This document shows, in pieces, positions 1-11,555 of a stretch of DNA of 64,000 nt (its first letter is position 1; each line of letters opens with the position of its first letter). The translations under genes and the position numbers were made by a program. The stretch lies in the NCBI GenBank assembly GCA_014189435.1, contig CP050293.1, forward strand, positions 2,795,001 to 2,859,000. The letters are read 5' to 3'. Under the pieces are notes generated by a model, which saw nothing but the letters and a program-made list of their open reading frames with translations, searched no databases and was not told where the DNA came from. The stretch is from Mesorhizobium loti. GTDB lineage: Bacteria > Pseudomonadota > Alphaproteobacteria > Rhizobiales > Rhizobiaceae.

Positions 1-839
1 ATCGGCGTGCCATGCGGCAGGCGTACGCGGCGCAGCGTCGGATCGAGCGTGGCGAACAGCATGTCCTGCGCCAGCACATCCGCGCCGGTCAGCCGGTTGA
101 ACAGCGTCGACTTGCCGGCGTTGGTATAGCCGACGATCGCCACCACCGGGAACGGCACCTTCCTGCGCTTGGCGCGGTGCAGGTCGCGCGTGCGCCGCAC
201 GGTTTCCAGCTCCTGCTTCAGCTTGATGATCTTTTCCTGCAGCTGCCGTCGATCGGATTCGATCTGCGTTTCGCCGGGGCCGCCGAGGAAGCCGGCGCCG
301 CCGCGCTGACGCTCAAGGTGGGTCCAGCTACGCACGAGGCGGCCCTTCTGGTAGTTGAGATGGGCGAGCTCGACCTGCAGCGTGCCTTCCTTGGTGCGCG
401 CGCGCTCGCCGAATATCTCGAGGATCAGCCCGGTGCGATCCAGCACCTTGGCGTTCAGCTCTTTTTCCAGATTGCGCTGCTGCACCGGGGTCAGCGGATG
501 GTCGACGACGACCACTTCCGCATGTCCCTCTTTGACGATTTCGGCGAACTCGGCGACCTTGCCGCTGCCGAGCAATGTCGCCGGGCGCGGATCGTTGACG
601 GTCACCACCGCTGTGTGGATCAGGTCAAGGTTGATGGCGCGGGCAAGACCGACGGCCTCGTCGTGGCGAGCGTCAGCCGAACGCATCAGCCGTGGGCGGT
701 TGGTCTCGTCGTCGTTGCGCTGGTGGCGGGTAAGGACGGGCACAATGACAACGGCCCGGGTCGGGCCCTTGGCTTCCGTCCCGGGATGATGCGCTGGTTT
801 TCCGCGAACGGTGGCGTCCGCGTCTTTCTCACGTGCCAA
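1..839 (-). CDS. hflX: GTPase HflX, C-terminal part beyond the window edge
   Basis: Ribosome-associated GTPase of the HflX family (ribosome splitting and rescue in known members). The minus-strand reading frame stays open from a TTG at 837-839 to the left edge. It shows an N-terminal HflX domain starting at VVIVPVLTR, the glycine-rich linker GGAGFLGGPGETQIE, a charged helix, and then the G domain with P-loop GYTNAGKST and switch region FATLDPT. About 280 residues are present and the C-terminus is missing. The TTG follows the hfq stop codon directly (TGATTG), with GAGGAAAG about 15 nt upstream inside hfq as the probable ribosome site, so the two genes are translationally coupled. The hfq-hflX pair is common in proteobacteria. 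The TTG start is inferred; the next in-frame start would cut into the conserved domain. Confidence 0.93.
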   Translation of the reverse strand, partial: MAREKDADATVRGKPAHHPGTEAKGPTRAVVIVPVLTRHQRNDDETNRPRLMRSADARHDEAVGLARAINLDLIHTAVVTVNDPRPATLLGSGKVAEFAEIVKEGHAEVVVVDHPLTPVQQRNLEKELNAKVLDRTGLILEIFGERARTKEGTLQVELAHLNYQKGRLVRSWTHLERQRGGAGFLGGPGETQIESDRRQLQEKIIKLKQELETVRRTRDLHRAKRRKVPFPVVAIVGYTNAGKSTLFNRLTGADVLAQDMLFATLDPTLRRVRLPHGTP

Positions 840-1085
840 TCAGGCGCCCTGGCTTTCCTCGCCATCGAACATCTGAACCGGCTGGCTCGGCATGATCGTG
901 GAAATGGCGTGCTTGTAGACGAGCTGGGAGTGACCGTCACGGCGCAGCAGCACACAGAAATTGTCGAACGAAGTGACCACGCCGGTCAGCTTGACGCCGT
1001 TGATGAGGAAGATGGTGAGTGGGTTCTTGCTCTTGCGAACTGAATTCAGGAACAGGTCCTGAAGGTTTTGCGATCGTTCCGCCAT
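840..1085 (-). CDS. hfq: RNA chaperone Hfq
   Basis: Hexameric Sm-like RNA chaperone that pairs small RNAs with mRNAs; in rhizobia it also affects nitrogen control. The protein is 81 residues, normal for alphaproteobacterial Hfq. It starts [14 protein letters not shown] and contains the Sm1 region ([27 protein letters not shown]) and the Sm2 signature [10 protein letters not shown] longer frame exists upstream, but family conservation begins at MAERSQ. It lies between the dat gene (145-bp gap) and hflX, with which it is translationally coupled. Confidence 0.97.
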   Translation of the reverse strand: MAERSQNLQDLFLNSVRKSKNPLTIFLINGVKLTGVVTSFDNFCVLLRRDGHSQLVYKHAISTIMPSQPVQMFDGEESQGA

Positions 1086-1230
1086 TGTTCTTGTCTTTCG
1101 CCGATCCCCTTCGGTTTGCAAGCCAATGCGCCAAATTAACGGGCGCATGTCAAGCTCGCAAACACCGTCTTGTCGTCAGTAACGACAAGCAGAACGAGAT
1201 ATATTGATGTTCATTCCACCTGTGCGGTTA

Positions 1231-2100
1231 TCAGGCTGGACTTTTTTCCGCAATGTCAAAAAAGGCCTGCCGCAACGAAAGTGTTATTGAGCCGGGGTGT
1301 CCATTGGCGACCGTATCGCCATCGATGGCCACCACCGGCATGGCAATTGTCGTTGCGGAACTGATGAACGCCTCACGTGCCGCCTTGGCCTCGGCGACGG
1401 AAAAGCCGCGCTCCTCGATCTTCAGGCCGAGCTTGGCCGCCACTTCAAACATGGTCGTGCGGGTGATGCCGCGCAGGATGCCATGCTCGGCCGGCCTGGT
1501 GACCAGGACGCCGTCCCTGGTGACGATCCAGGCGTTGGACGAGCCGCCTTCCTTGACGTTACCATCGGTGTCGACGAACCAGGCCTCCTGGGCGCCCGCT
1601 TGCTTTGCCTTCTGCTTGGCCAATACATTGGGCAGCAGTCCGACGGTCTTGATGTCGACCCTGTCCCAGCGGTTCTCGGGCACGGTGATGACGGCGATGC
1701 CGGTCTCGGCTCGCTTTGCTCCGGCGGCCGGATCGGCCTTCCTGGCCGTCACCACCAGGGCTGGCTTGGTGTCGGCGGACGGGAAGACAAAGTCGCGGCT
1801 GGCAACGCCGCGCGTCACCTGGACATAGACCAGGCCATTGGCGACATGATTGCGGTTGACCACCTCGCGCAGGATGAGCGGCAGCACGTGAGAGGTAACC
1901 GGCCAGGCGATCGACAATTCAGTTAGCGAGCGGTTCAGCCGGGCCAGATGGCGCGGCATGTCGACGATGAAGCCACGCGCCACCTCGCAGACCTCGTAGA
2001 CGCCGTCGGCGAACTGATAGCCGCGATCCTCGATATGCACGGCGGCATCGGCGTGCGTGACATAGCGCCCGTTGACATAGGCAATGCGCGGCATGGGCAA
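1231..2100 (-). CDS. dat: D-amino-acid aminotransferase (class IV, PLP)
   Basis: Class IV aminotransferase of 289 residues, most like D-alanine aminotransferase, which interconverts D-amino acids and 2-oxo acids (D-Ala and D-Glu for peptidoglycan). Lys151 in DIKTVGLLPNVLAKQKA is the expected Schiff-base lysine. EGGSSNAW (residues 184-191) and GITRTT follow as the cofactor phosphate-binding segments. It sits between ntrX and hfq, an order common in Rhizobiales. Branched-chain aminotransferase is the alternative within the fold, but the motif around Lys151 fits the D-amino-acid subgroup better. Confidence 0.88.
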   Translation of the reverse strand: MPMPRIAYVNGRYVTHADAAVHIEDRGYQFADGVYEVCEVARGFIVDMPRHLARLNRSLTELSIAWPVTSHVLPLILREVVNRNHVANGLVYVQVTRGVASRDFVFPSADTKPALVVTARKADPAAGAKRAETGIAVITVPENRWDRVDIKTVGLLPNVLAKQKAKQAGAQEAWFVDTDGNVKEGGSSNAWIVTRDGVLVTRPAEHGILRGITRTTMFEVAAKLGLKIEERGFSVAEAKAAREAFISSATTIAMPVVAIDGDTVANGHPGSITLSLRQAFFDIAEKSPA

Positions 2101-2194
2101 CCTCTAGGAAATTCTCGGGGCTTTCTTATGCGATTCCACAGCGGCCGTAACCGGCAAATGCTTAGCCCACGCGCGGCTGACTGGGCGTCAGACC

Positions 2195-3556
2195 TCAGAC
2201 GCCCAGCGACTTCAGCTTGCGGTGCAGCGCGGAGCGCTCCATGCCGATGAACTCGGCGGTTTTCGAGATGTTGCCGCCGAACCGATTGATCTGGGCTATC
2301 AGATAGTCCTTCTCGAATTGTTCGCGCGCCTCGCGCAGGGGCAGCGCCATGATGTGCTGGTCGGATTGATTCGGCGTGCGCGGCATGACATCGCCGATCT
2401 CGGCCGGCAAAAGGTCGGCGGTGATCGGCGCATCGACGTCGTCGCCGCGGGCCAGGATCATCAGGCGCTCGACATTGTTGCGCAGCTGACGAACGTTGCC
2501 CGGCCAATTATGCGCCTGCAGCACGGCCAGAGCGTCGTCGCCGATGCGGCGCGGCTTGATGCCGGCCTGGCGGGCGATCTGCTTCATGAAATTGTCGACG
2601 AGATAGGGAATGTCTTCGCGCCGCTCGGCCAGTCCCGGCACCATGACCGGAACCACCGCCAGGCGATGATAGAGATCCTCGCGGAAACGGCCGTCGGCGA
2701 TCATCGCTTCGAGGTTCTGCGAGGTCGAGGAGATGATGCGGACATCGACCTTGACCCGCTTGGTGCCCCCTACCCGCTCGAACTGCTGCTCGACCAGCAC
2801 GCGCAGGATCTTGTTTTGCGTCTCGCGCGGCATGTCGGCGACTTCATCGATGTAGAGGATGCCGCGATGAGCCTCCTCGAGCGCGCCGACCTTGCGCTCG
2901 ACGCCGTTCGATTCGGTGCCGAACAGCTCGATCTCCATGCGCTCGGGCGTGATGTTGGCGGCGCTCAGCGTCACGAATGGTGCGTTCTTGCGCGCCGACA
3001 GCGTGTGGATGGCACGCGCGGCCAGTTCCTTGCCCGAGCCTGACGGGCCGATGATCATGACGCGGCTGTTGGTGGGCGCGACGCGTTCGATGGTCTGGCG
3101 CAACTGGCTCATCGCCGACGACATGCCGATCAGATCGAAGGTTTCGCCGCTGCGCAGCTTGAGGTCCGAAACCTCGCGCCGCAATTTCGAGGTCTCGAGC
3201 GCACGCTCGGCAATGAGGATCAGCCTGTCGGCCTTGAACGGTTTTTCGATGAAGTCATAGGCGCCGCGACGGATGGCGGAGACCGCCGTTTCGATGTTGC
3301 CGTGGCCTGAAATCATCACCACCGGCAAGGTCGGGTGCATCGTCTTGATCTCGTCGAGCAGCGCCAGCCCGTCCAGACGCGAGCCCTGCAGCCAGATGTC
3401 GAGGAAAATCAGCCGCGGCGCGCGATCAGCTATGGCAGCGAGCGCGCTGTCGGCATCGAATGCCGTGCGGGTTTCATGACCTTCGTCGCTCAGGATGCCC
3501 GCGACGAGTTCACGGATGTCTTCCTCGTCATCGACGATGAGAATATCAGACGCCAT
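2195..3556 (-). CDS. ntrX: Nitrogen assimilation response regulator NtrX
   Basis: Response regulator of 453 residues, partner of the sensor NtrY. It has a receiver domain with acidic pocket DDEED and probable phospho-acceptor Asp53 (FLDIWLQG), then an AAA+ domain with Walker A GPSGSGKE and Walker B ILYIDEVADM, and a Fis-type DNA-binding helix at the C-terminus (NISKTAEFIGMERSALHRKLKSLGV). The GAFTGA loop needed to contact sigma-54 is absent: the corresponding stretch reads GTESNGVERKVGALEE. This is typical of alphaproteobacterial NtrX and suggests regulation without sigma-54 activation. The start codon overlaps the end of ntrY by 11 nt. Confidence 0.95.
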   Translation of the reverse strand: MASDILIVDDEEDIRELVAGILSDEGHETRTAFDADSALAAIADRAPRLIFLDIWLQGSRLDGLALLDEIKTMHPTLPVVMISGHGNIETAVSAIRRGAYDFIEKPFKADRLILIAERALETSKLRREVSDLKLRSGETFDLIGMSSAMSQLRQTIERVAPTNSRVMIIGPSGSGKELAARAIHTLSARKNAPFVTLSAANITPERMEIELFGTESNGVERKVGALEEAHRGILYIDEVADMPRETQNKILRVLVEQQFERVGGTKRVKVDVRIISSTSQNLEAMIADGRFREDLYHRLAVVPVMVPGLAERREDIPYLVDNFMKQIARQAGIKPRRIGDDALAVLQAHNWPGNVRQLRNNVERLMILARGDDVDAPITADLLPAEIGDVMPRTPNQSDQHIMALPLREAREQFEKDYLIAQINRFGGNISKTAEFIGMERSALHRKLKSLGV

Positions 3557-5850
3557 TACCGACCTTTTCAGTTTCTCTTTCGTTTTCCGTCCTGCTTTCG
3601 CCGCGTGGAGACGCAGCGGCCGCAGGCGGCAGGATGATGCTGATCATCGCGCCGCGCCCGTTGTGGAAATCCGCAGGGGCATCATGAAGTTCCAGCCTGC
3701 CACCATGGTCCTCCACGATCTTCTTGACGATAGCGAGACCGAGCCCGGTGCCCTTCTCGCGTGTGGTCATATAGGGCTCGAGAAGCCGTTGGCGATTCTC
3801 GCGCGGCAGGCCTTTGCCATTGTCGATGACATCGATGCGAATCGCGCCATTCTGGCGCCCGGCTTGAATCCGGATTATGCCGTGCGAACCGTCCTTCTGT
3901 TCCAAACCATCGATCGCCTCGGCGGCGTTCTTGATCACATTGCCGAAAGCCTGCGCCATCAGGCGGCTGTCGAAGGTGCCCTTGAGCGGCTCGTTGCCGA
4001 ACACGCGTTCAAAAGCAATGTCGGCGCGGCTGACTTCAACCAGGAACGAGGCCTCGCGCAACGATTCGCGCAGGTCGATGGCTTTCATCTCGGGCTTCGG
4101 CATCCGCGCGAAAGCGGAGAATTCGTCGACCATGCGGCCGATGTCCTCGACCTGCCGGATGATGGTATCGGTGCATTGATCGAAAATCTCGCGATCCTCG
4201 GTGATGACCTTGCCGAAGCGTCGCTTGATGCGCTCGGCCGAAAGCTGGATCGGCGTCAGCGGATTCTTGATCTCGTGGGCGATGCGCCGCGCCACGTCGG
4301 CCCAGGCGGAGGAGCGCTGCGCCTGAACCAGATCGGTGATGTCGTCGACCGTCACGACATAGGATTTTTTCTTCCGAGCCATCGTCGCCGGCTTCGATGG
4401 TGATCTGTACGTTGAAGGTCCGCTCGGCGCCGGCGCGATAGAAGGTCACCTGCTCGCGGTAGACAGGCTTGCCGGACTTGCGGCCGATCTCGAAAACCCG
4501 GCCGACATGCGGCAGCACGGCGGAGAGGTTCTGGCCAAGGGCAGCGCTGGCTGAAATGGCCAGCATCGCCTCGGCCGAGCGGTTGACGATGGTGACGATG
4601 CCGTAGGGATCGACGCCGATCACGCCTGCGGTGACGCCGGCAAGCACGGCTTCCGAGAAGCGGCGCCGTTCGTCGATCAGGTCCTTGGCCGACAGGATCT
4701 CGTTGCGCTGTGATTTCAGCTCCAGAAGCATCTTGTTGAAGGTATCGCCGAGCGAAGCGACATCGCCGTCCGATGGCCTGACGGGAACCGCAACGTCGAG
4801 ATTGCCGGTCGCCACCTCGTCGGCGGCACCGATGAGCTGGCGAATGGGCCGCACCAGACGGTCGGCAACGGCAATGCCGGTCCATATGGCGGACAGGATG
4901 ATGATCAGCGTCAGCGACAGATAGGGCAGTGCGAAGGCCACCTGCGAGGTGCGCCTGTTATCTTCCAGGCCGCGATATTCATCGGTGTTGGACCTGACGA
5001 TCTGCCGCGCCTTGATCACTTCGGGATCGACCAGGCGAATGGTGTAGAGATAGAGCCCTTCGATCTCGCGCAGCTTGACGATGGCGCCCATGATGTTGCG
5101 CGTTTTCGGCTCGATCAGCACCGGCTTGCCGTCGGTGGCGCTGGACACCGCGCCTTCCGGCGGCTCGGGCATGGCGAAGTCCGTCTTGGTCTTGGCACTC
5201 ATGACGAACGAGCCATCCGGCTTGATCAGTGCCGCATGGGCCAGCGACCGGCCCGCGGCTTCCTTGTTCATCAGGTCGAGAAAGCCAGTACGATCAAGGC
5301 CGTAGAGTGCGCGCGACGCATCGAGATCATAGGCCATCGACAGCGTCGTGCCCTGCAGGTTGCGGGCGTTTTCCTGGACATAGGCGTCGGCGATCGACAG
5401 CGACGAATTGACGATCGTCTTGGTGCGGATCTCGAACCAGCGGTCGAGACCGATGTCGAGCGTGATCGACGCGATGATCGCCACCATGATGGCGGGAATG
5501 GCGGCGACCAGAGCGAACATGGCGACGATGCGCACATGTAGTCGCGAGGCGGCCTTGCCGTGCCGGCGCGCCATCAGGATGCGATGCACTTCGCGTCCGA
5601 CCAGCGCGATAAGGAACAGGACGAAAGCCGCGTTGAGGGCAATCAGCGCCAGCGTCGTCGATTCGTTGGGTGTGATCGGCGTCGCGCCGACAAGGATGGT
5701 GAACGAGATCGCCGCCGTCACCAGCGCGCCCACCACCGCGACCACGCCTGGCAGCGCAAGCAGCCGGCGCCCGTCACGCGTGCCGGGTTCGCTGAAAAGC
5801 GGTTGGTTTGCTGTCGGTGCCTGCGGAGCCATGTCGCCGTCTAGTGCCAT
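3546..5850 (-). CDS. ntrY: Nitrogen regulation sensor kinase NtrY, frameshifted as sequenced
   Basis: Membrane sensor histidine kinase of the NtrYX system. Read with one base removed it gives 767 residues, a normal length. It has membrane segments near residues 30-55, 63-88, 105-130 and 300-320, a HAMP domain after RLVRPIRQL, a PAS domain (FSEAVLAGVTAGVIGVDPYG), the phospho-accepting His523 in [11 protein letters not shown], and an ATPase domain with N box NVIKNAAEA, DNGKGLP and GTGLGLAIVKK. As given, the frame breaks after GSEEK at a run of six T (4365-4370): the upstream frame runs on as nonsense to 4036, and the kinase half is open only in the +1 frame. The start is set at ATG 5850 (MALDGDMAPQ); an ATG at 5895 is also in frame. 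It overlaps ntrX and is about 100 nt downstream of ntrC. Confidence 0.9.
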
Positions 5851-5950
5851 GATTGCGTCGGATGTATGCAACGCATTGTGGCGATTATGCAACAAGTGTG
5901 ACCGAGACGGAAATCTTTCGCGAGCCGTCCCCCGAAAAGAGCCCGACGGT

Positions 5951-7407
<1,457 letters not shown>

Positions 7408-7411
<4 letters not shown>

Positions 7412-8550
7412 TTGCGGTCTCCTTCACCGTCTTCATCGGCGCCGTATGGCGCTTCTTTCCAGGCCGGCATCAGGATGCGGAATGTGGTCCCGCGCGGCGT
7501 CGATTCGCATTCGATGATGCCGCCATGCTCGCCGACGATCTTGGCGACCAGCGCAAGACCCAACCCAGAGCCGTTCGGCTTGGTGGTGATGAACGGATCG
7601 AACAGGATCGGCAAAATATCTTCCGAGACGCCGGAGCCATTGTCGCGCACGCAGAACTCCAGCGGCAGCGATACGCGATCCTGCGTACCCGGAACGGAAA
7701 CGCGGATGCCGGGCCGGAAGGCGGTCGACAGCACGATCTCGCCCTGCGGGTCGCTACCGATCGCCTCGGCGGCATTCTTGACCAGGTTGAGGAACACCTG
7801 GATGAGCTGGTCACGGTTGGCAAACACCGGAGGCAACGAAGGATCATAATCCTCCATTATCTTGATTCTCTTGGCAAAACCGTTTTTGGCGATGGCCTTC
7901 ACATGGTCGAGCACGACATGGATGTTGACGGGATAGCGGTCGATCGGCCGCTCGTCGGAAAACACCTCCATGCGGTCGACCAGCGATACGATGCGGTCCG
8001 TCTCGTCGGTGATCAGCCGCGTCAGCGCGCGGTCCTCGTCGGAGGCCGACAGTTCCAGCAACTGGGCGGCACCGCGGATGCCGGAGAGCGGGTTCTTGAT
8101 CTCATGGGCAAGCATCGCCGCCAGGCCGGTGACCGAGCGTGCCGCGCCACGATGCGTCATCTGCCGGTCGATCTTGTCGGCCATCGACCGTTCCTGGAAC
8201 ATCACGACGACTGAGCCCGGATATTCCGGCACCGGGGCGACGTAGAGATCGACGACCTTTTCGATGCCGAGGCGCGGCGACGACACATCGACGCGGTACT
8301 CGTTGACCGGAGCCCGACGCTCGCGCACCTGATCAACCAGCGTCAGCAGCGGGCTGCCGAAGGGAATGAGTTTTGACAGCGTGTTGCGGGCGAGCATGGT
8401 TGCGCTCGAGCGAAAGAAGTCTTCGGCGTCGGCGTTGGCGTAGGTGATGAACCCTTGCTCGCTGATCATGATCACCGGGCGGCGGATGGTGTTGAGCACG
8501 ATCTGGGCGGCATCCGCCATTTCAGCGCCTTGGCCAGCGGCGGCGTTCAT
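7408..8550 (-). CDS. ntrB: Nitrogen regulation sensor kinase NR(II), NtrB
   Basis: Cytosolic histidine kinase/phosphatase that controls NtrC in response to PII. The 380 residues contain an N-terminal PAS domain (about 15-115), the phospho-accepting His149 in [20 protein letters not shown], and the ATPase domain with [16 protein letters not shown] and [13 protein letters not shown]. There is no transmembrane segment, as expected for NtrB. It is coupled by 4-nt overlaps to dusB upstream and ntrC downstream. Its regulator PII (glnB) is encoded at 49.3 kb. Confidence 0.97.
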
Positions 8551-9575
8551 GCGGCGCTCCGTAGGTTCAAGGGTTGCGGATCGCGCGAAAACACATCGCG
8601 CAGCAAGGCAATGACGCGAGTGGGCTCGAATGCGGTCAGTATGGCCTTTCGGCTGTCGTCAGCGACATCGTCGGCATGACGATCAAGATACCAGCCGAGG
8701 TGCTTGCGCGCCTGGCGCAGGCCGCTCTCAACGCCGTAGAGCGCCAGCATGTCCTCGTAGTGAGCGACGACATAGTCAGCCAGTGCCGTCGGGCTTTGCG
8801 GGACGTTGGTCGCCGTCTCGCCTGCCGCTGCCGCAGCGATACCGCCGGCGATCCACGGCGCGCCATAGTGCGCGCGGCCGACCATCACGGCATCGGCGCC
8901 CGATTGATCGAGAATGTCGGCCGCTTCCTCTGGCGAAGAAACGTCGCCATTGGCGACGACCGGGATGGACACGGCTTGCTTGACGCGGGCGATGGCGCGC
9001 CAGTCGGCCTTGCCCTGATAGAACTGGCAGCGCGTGCGGCCGTGCACGGTCACCATGCTTACGCCGGCCTGCTCGGCGCGGCGCGCCAGCGTCGGGGCGT
9101 TGAGCGCGCCTTCGTCCCAGCCGAGCCGCATCTTGACCGTTACCGGCACGTCGACCGCGCCGACAACGGCGTCGATCAGCGACAGTGCATGGTCGAGATC
9201 CAGCATCAATGCCGAGCCGGCGTAGCCGCCGGTGACCTTCTTGGCCGGGCAGCCCATGTTGATGTCGATGATGTCGGCGCCCTCGCCGGCGGCTATACGC
9301 GCACCTTCGGCCATGTGCGCCGCCTCGCGGCCGGCAAGCTGGACCATATGGACCGGCAGGCCGGAGTGGCGTATGCGCAGGTTGAAACCGGCCCTGCCTT
9401 TGGCAAGCTCGCCGCTGGCCACCATTTCGGACACGACCAGGCCCGCGCCATGCGCGTGGGCGCGCTGCCGGAACGGCTCGTCGGTAATGCCCGACATCGG
9501 CGCGAGGAACACGCGATTGCGGATTCTCACACCACCGACATCGAGCGGCGCGGCCAATTTGGTCAAGTTAACCAT
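8547..9575 (-). CDS. dusB: tRNA-dihydrouridine synthase DusB (NifR3 family)
   Basis: FMN-dependent enzyme that reduces uridine to dihydrouridine in the tRNA D-loop. The 342-residue protein starts [15 protein letters not shown] and shows the TIM-barrel entry [14 protein letters not shown], the signature [11 protein letters not shown] with the catalytic Cys, [22 protein letters not shown] and GRAHYGAPW. Upstream extensions of the frame lack homology, so the start is placed at ATG 9575. It is first gene of the dusB-ntrB-ntrC-ntrY-ntrX cluster (historic nifR3-ntrBC arrangement), so its promoter probably sets expression of the nitrogen regulators. Confidence 0.94.
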   Translation of the reverse strand: MVNLTKLAAPLDVGGVRIRNRVFLAPMSGITDEPFRQRAHAHGAGLVVSEMVASGELAKGRAGFNLRIRHSGLPVHMVQLAGREAAHMAEGARIAAGEGADIIDINMGCPAKKVTGGYAGSALMLDLDHALSLIDAVVGAVDVPVTVKMRLGWDEGALNAPTLARRAEQAGVSMVTVHGRTRCQFYQGKADWRAIARVKQAVSIPVVANGDVSSPEEAADILDQSGADAVMVGRAHYGAPWIAGGIAAAAAGETATNVPQSPTALADYVVAHYEDMLALYGVESGLRQARKHLGWYLDRHADDVADDSRKAILTAFEPTRVIALLRDVFSRDPQPLNLRSAA

Positions 9576-9600
9576 GCACAAAAACCAAGCATGTTCATTC

Positions 9601-9639
9601 GTTGCACATTCTCTAGCCAGAACCGCCGCAATGTGCAAC
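9601..9639. promoter_or_regulatory. Inverted repeat upstream of dusB-ntrBC
   Basis: A perfect 10-bp inverted repeat, GTTGCACATT (9601-9610) and AATGTGCAAC (9630-9639), separated by 19 bp. It ends 26 bp upstream of the dusB start codon on the minus strand. The half-sites contain TGCAC/GTGCA, the core of enteric NtrC sites, and ntrBC operons are often autoregulated. A role as NtrC operator is inferred; a leader stem-loop is the alternative. Confidence 0.4.
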
Positions 9640-9700
9640 GCGGAATGACGCCACATTAAGGCGCAATTGGGAAAATGCTGGCCTTCGGGATTGGCCGCGA

Positions 9701-9804
9701 CCAAAGCGCCGCGCGTCCCTCGGGACGCGCAAAGGACGCTTTGGAACTTCATATTGGCGCACGATCTTTTCCGAAAACCGATTACACTTTTCGGGATCGT
9801 GCGC
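9701..9804. repeat. Mosaic palindromic intergenic repeat (RIME-like)
   Basis: Two adjacent nested palindromes in the dusB/ispDF divergent gap. The first pairs CCAAAGCG (9701-9708) with CGCTTTGG (9737-9744) around an inner stem GCGCGTCCC-TC-GGGACGCGC. The second pairs GCGCACGATC (9757-9766) with GATCGTGCGC (9795-9804) around CCGAAAA/TTTTCGG. The second module resembles the repeats at 20381-20496 and 22069-22112, which share the CCGAAAA/TTTTCGG or CCCAAAA/TTTTGGG core. It ends 15 bp before the ispDF start, so it may lie in that gene's leader. Confidence 0.75.
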
Positions 9805-9819
9805 TAGGACCAATCTTCA

Positions 9820-11049
9820 ATGACTGACGCAAGTGAAAATCACGTTTCGAGTGCGGATGGCAAGGTCGCGGTGGTGATCGTTGCGGCCGGCCGTGGCGCG
9901 CGCGCCGGACAGGCCAACGGGCCGAAGCAATATCAACACATTGGCGGCTTTGCCGTCATCGCGCACACGCTGGAAATCTTTCTGGCTCACCCACGAACGA
10001 GCGAGATTGTCGTCGCCATCCATGCCGACGACCACGAGCTGTTCCGGCAGGCGGCGGGCGCCAACGCCGAGCGGGTCACCGCCGTCATGGGCGGGGCGAC
10101 AAGGCAGGAGTCCGTCCGCCTCGGATTGCTTGCCCTGAGAGGTCACGCGCCGGCGCAGGTTCTGATCCACGACGCCGTGCGTCCGTTTGTCGATGCGGAG
10201 TTGATTGACCGGACAATCGCCGCCATCGGCGAGCGCGAGGGCGCGTTGCCCGCCTTGCCCGTCGCCGACACGCTGAAGCGCGAGTCGGCCTCTGGTGTGG
10301 TTGGCGAAACCGTTTCGCGCAGCGGGCTTCACGCGGCGCAAACGCCACAGGGCTTTCCATTCTGGCCCATCCTTGCCGCGCATGAGAAAGCCCATCATCT
10401 GGGAAAAATGGATTTTACCGACGACGCCGCGATCGCCGAATGGGCGCATATTCCGGTCAAGATCGTTCCGGGCTCGCCGGACAATGTCAAACTCACCTGG
10501 GCACGGGATATTGCGATGGCGGACCAGCGGCTTTCCGGCGAACGTGTGCGCTTTCCCGACATCCGTACCGGCAATGGCTACGACGTCCACGCCTTCGAGC
10601 CCGGCGACCATGTCACCCTGTGTGGCGTTGCCATTGCGCATGACAAGAAACTGTCCGGCCATTCAGACGCCGATGTCGGCCTGCACGCCCTGACCGATGC
10701 GCTGCTGGCGACTTGCGGCGCCGGCGACATCGGCACGCATTTTCCGCCCTCCGACCCGCAGTGGAAAGGGGCTGCCTCCCGGATCTTCGTCGAGCATGCG
10801 GCAAGACTGGTGCGCGAGCGCGGCGGCCGCATCGCCAATGCCGATATCACGCTGATCTGCGAGGCGCCGCGCGTCGGTCCGCACCGCGAGGCCATGACCG
10901 CAGCCCTTTCGCGGATGCTGGCAATTTCACCGGATCGCATCTCGATCAAGGCGACAACCAATGAGAAGCTCGGCTTTGTCGGGCGCGAGGAAGGCATTGC
11001 GGCGATCGCCACCGCCAGCGTGGTGTTTCCCGGCGAGGTGCCGGAATGA
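9820..11049 (+). CDS. ispDF: Bifunctional IspD/IspF of the MEP isoprenoid pathway
   Basis: Fusion of 2-C-methyl-D-erythritol 4-phosphate cytidylyltransferase and 2-C-methyl-D-erythritol 2,4-cyclodiphosphate synthase. The IspD part (about residues 15-235) shows [29 protein letters not shown] and AAQTPQGF. The IspF part (about 248-405) shows [39 protein letters not shown] and [12 protein letters not shown] with metal and substrate residues in place. The fusion is common in Alphaproteobacteria. The stop overlaps the next gene by 4 nt. Confidence 0.97.
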   Translation: MTDASENHVSSADGKVAVVIVAAGRGARAGQANGPKQYQHIGGFAVIAHTLEIFLAHPRTSEIVVAIHADDHELFRQAAGANAERVTAVMGGATRQESVRLGLLALRGHAPAQVLIHDAVRPFVDAELIDRTIAAIGEREGALPALPVADTLKRESASGVVGETVSRSGLHAAQTPQGFPFWPILAAHEKAHHLGKMDFTDDAAIAEWAHIPVKIVPGSPDNVKLTWARDIAMADQRLSGERVRFPDIRTGNGYDVHAFEPGDHVTLCGVAIAHDKKLSGHSDADVGLHALTDALLATCGAGDIGTHFPPSDPQWKGAASRIFVEHAARLVRERGGRIANADITLICEAPRVGPHREAMTAALSRMLAISPDRISIKATTNEKLGFVGREEGIAAIATASVVFPGEVPE

Positions 11050-11555
11050 GCAACAACGGGCTGGCAAATGCCCTGCTGCAAGCCTGCCAGAAGCGCGGCA
11101 TCATGCTGGCGACGGCGGAAAGCTGCACTGGCGGCATGATCATCGCGGCGCTGACCGACATCGCCGGCTCCTCCGCCGTGGTCGATCGCGGCTTCATCAC
11201 CTATTCCAACGAAGCCAAGATGGACATGCTCGGCGTTTCCACCGCCACGCTCGAGGCGCATGGCGCGGTTTCGCGCGAGACGGCGATCGAAATGGCAACA
11301 GGCGCGCTGGCCCGTTCGCGCGCCGGGCTCACCCTGGCGGTCACCGGCATTGCCGGACCAGGCGGCGGTTCGGCGGGAAAGCCGGTCGGCCTCGTGTGGT
11401 TCGGCGTCGGCCTGGACGACCAGGCCGTAACCGCCGAACACAGACTGTTCGCCGACAAAGGGCGCGATTTCATCCGCCGGGAGACAGTCAGGCATGCACT
11501 GGAACTGGGTCTGCGCGCGCTTGGCCAGCTTCAGGCCGAGGGTTTTGCGCCGTAA
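11046..11555 (+). CDS. pncC: Nicotinamide-nucleotide amidohydrolase (CinA C-terminal type)
   Basis: Stand-alone CinA C-terminal domain protein of 169 residues; known members deamidate NMN to nicotinic acid mononucleotide in the pyridine nucleotide salvage cycle. Family motifs are [11 protein letters not shown] (the serine region used in catalysis), [28 protein letters not shown] and [21 protein letters not shown]. The start overlaps ispDF by 4 nt, so the two are co-translated. The 3-prime end overlaps the convergent RatA-like gene by 25 bp. Confidence 0.92.
   Translation: MSNNGLANALLQACQKRGIMLATAESCTGGMIIAALTDIAGSSAVVDRGFITYSNEAKMDMLGVSTATLEAHGAVSRETAIEMATGALARSRAGLTLAVTGIAGPGGGSAGKPVGLVWFGVGLDDQAVTAEHRLFADKGRDFIRRETVRHALELGLRALGQLQAEGFAP

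Noticed and set aside
2195..3556. Missing GAFTGA in NtrX as a defect
   Set aside because: Loss of this loop is common among alphaproteobacterial NtrX proteins, so it is a family property and not damage.
4365..4370. Programmed frameshifting in ntrY
   Set aside because: The needed shift is +1 (skipping one base) at an A6 run; the usual -1 slippery heptamer geometry is not met and the run is short for transcriptional slippage. An error or mutation is simpler.
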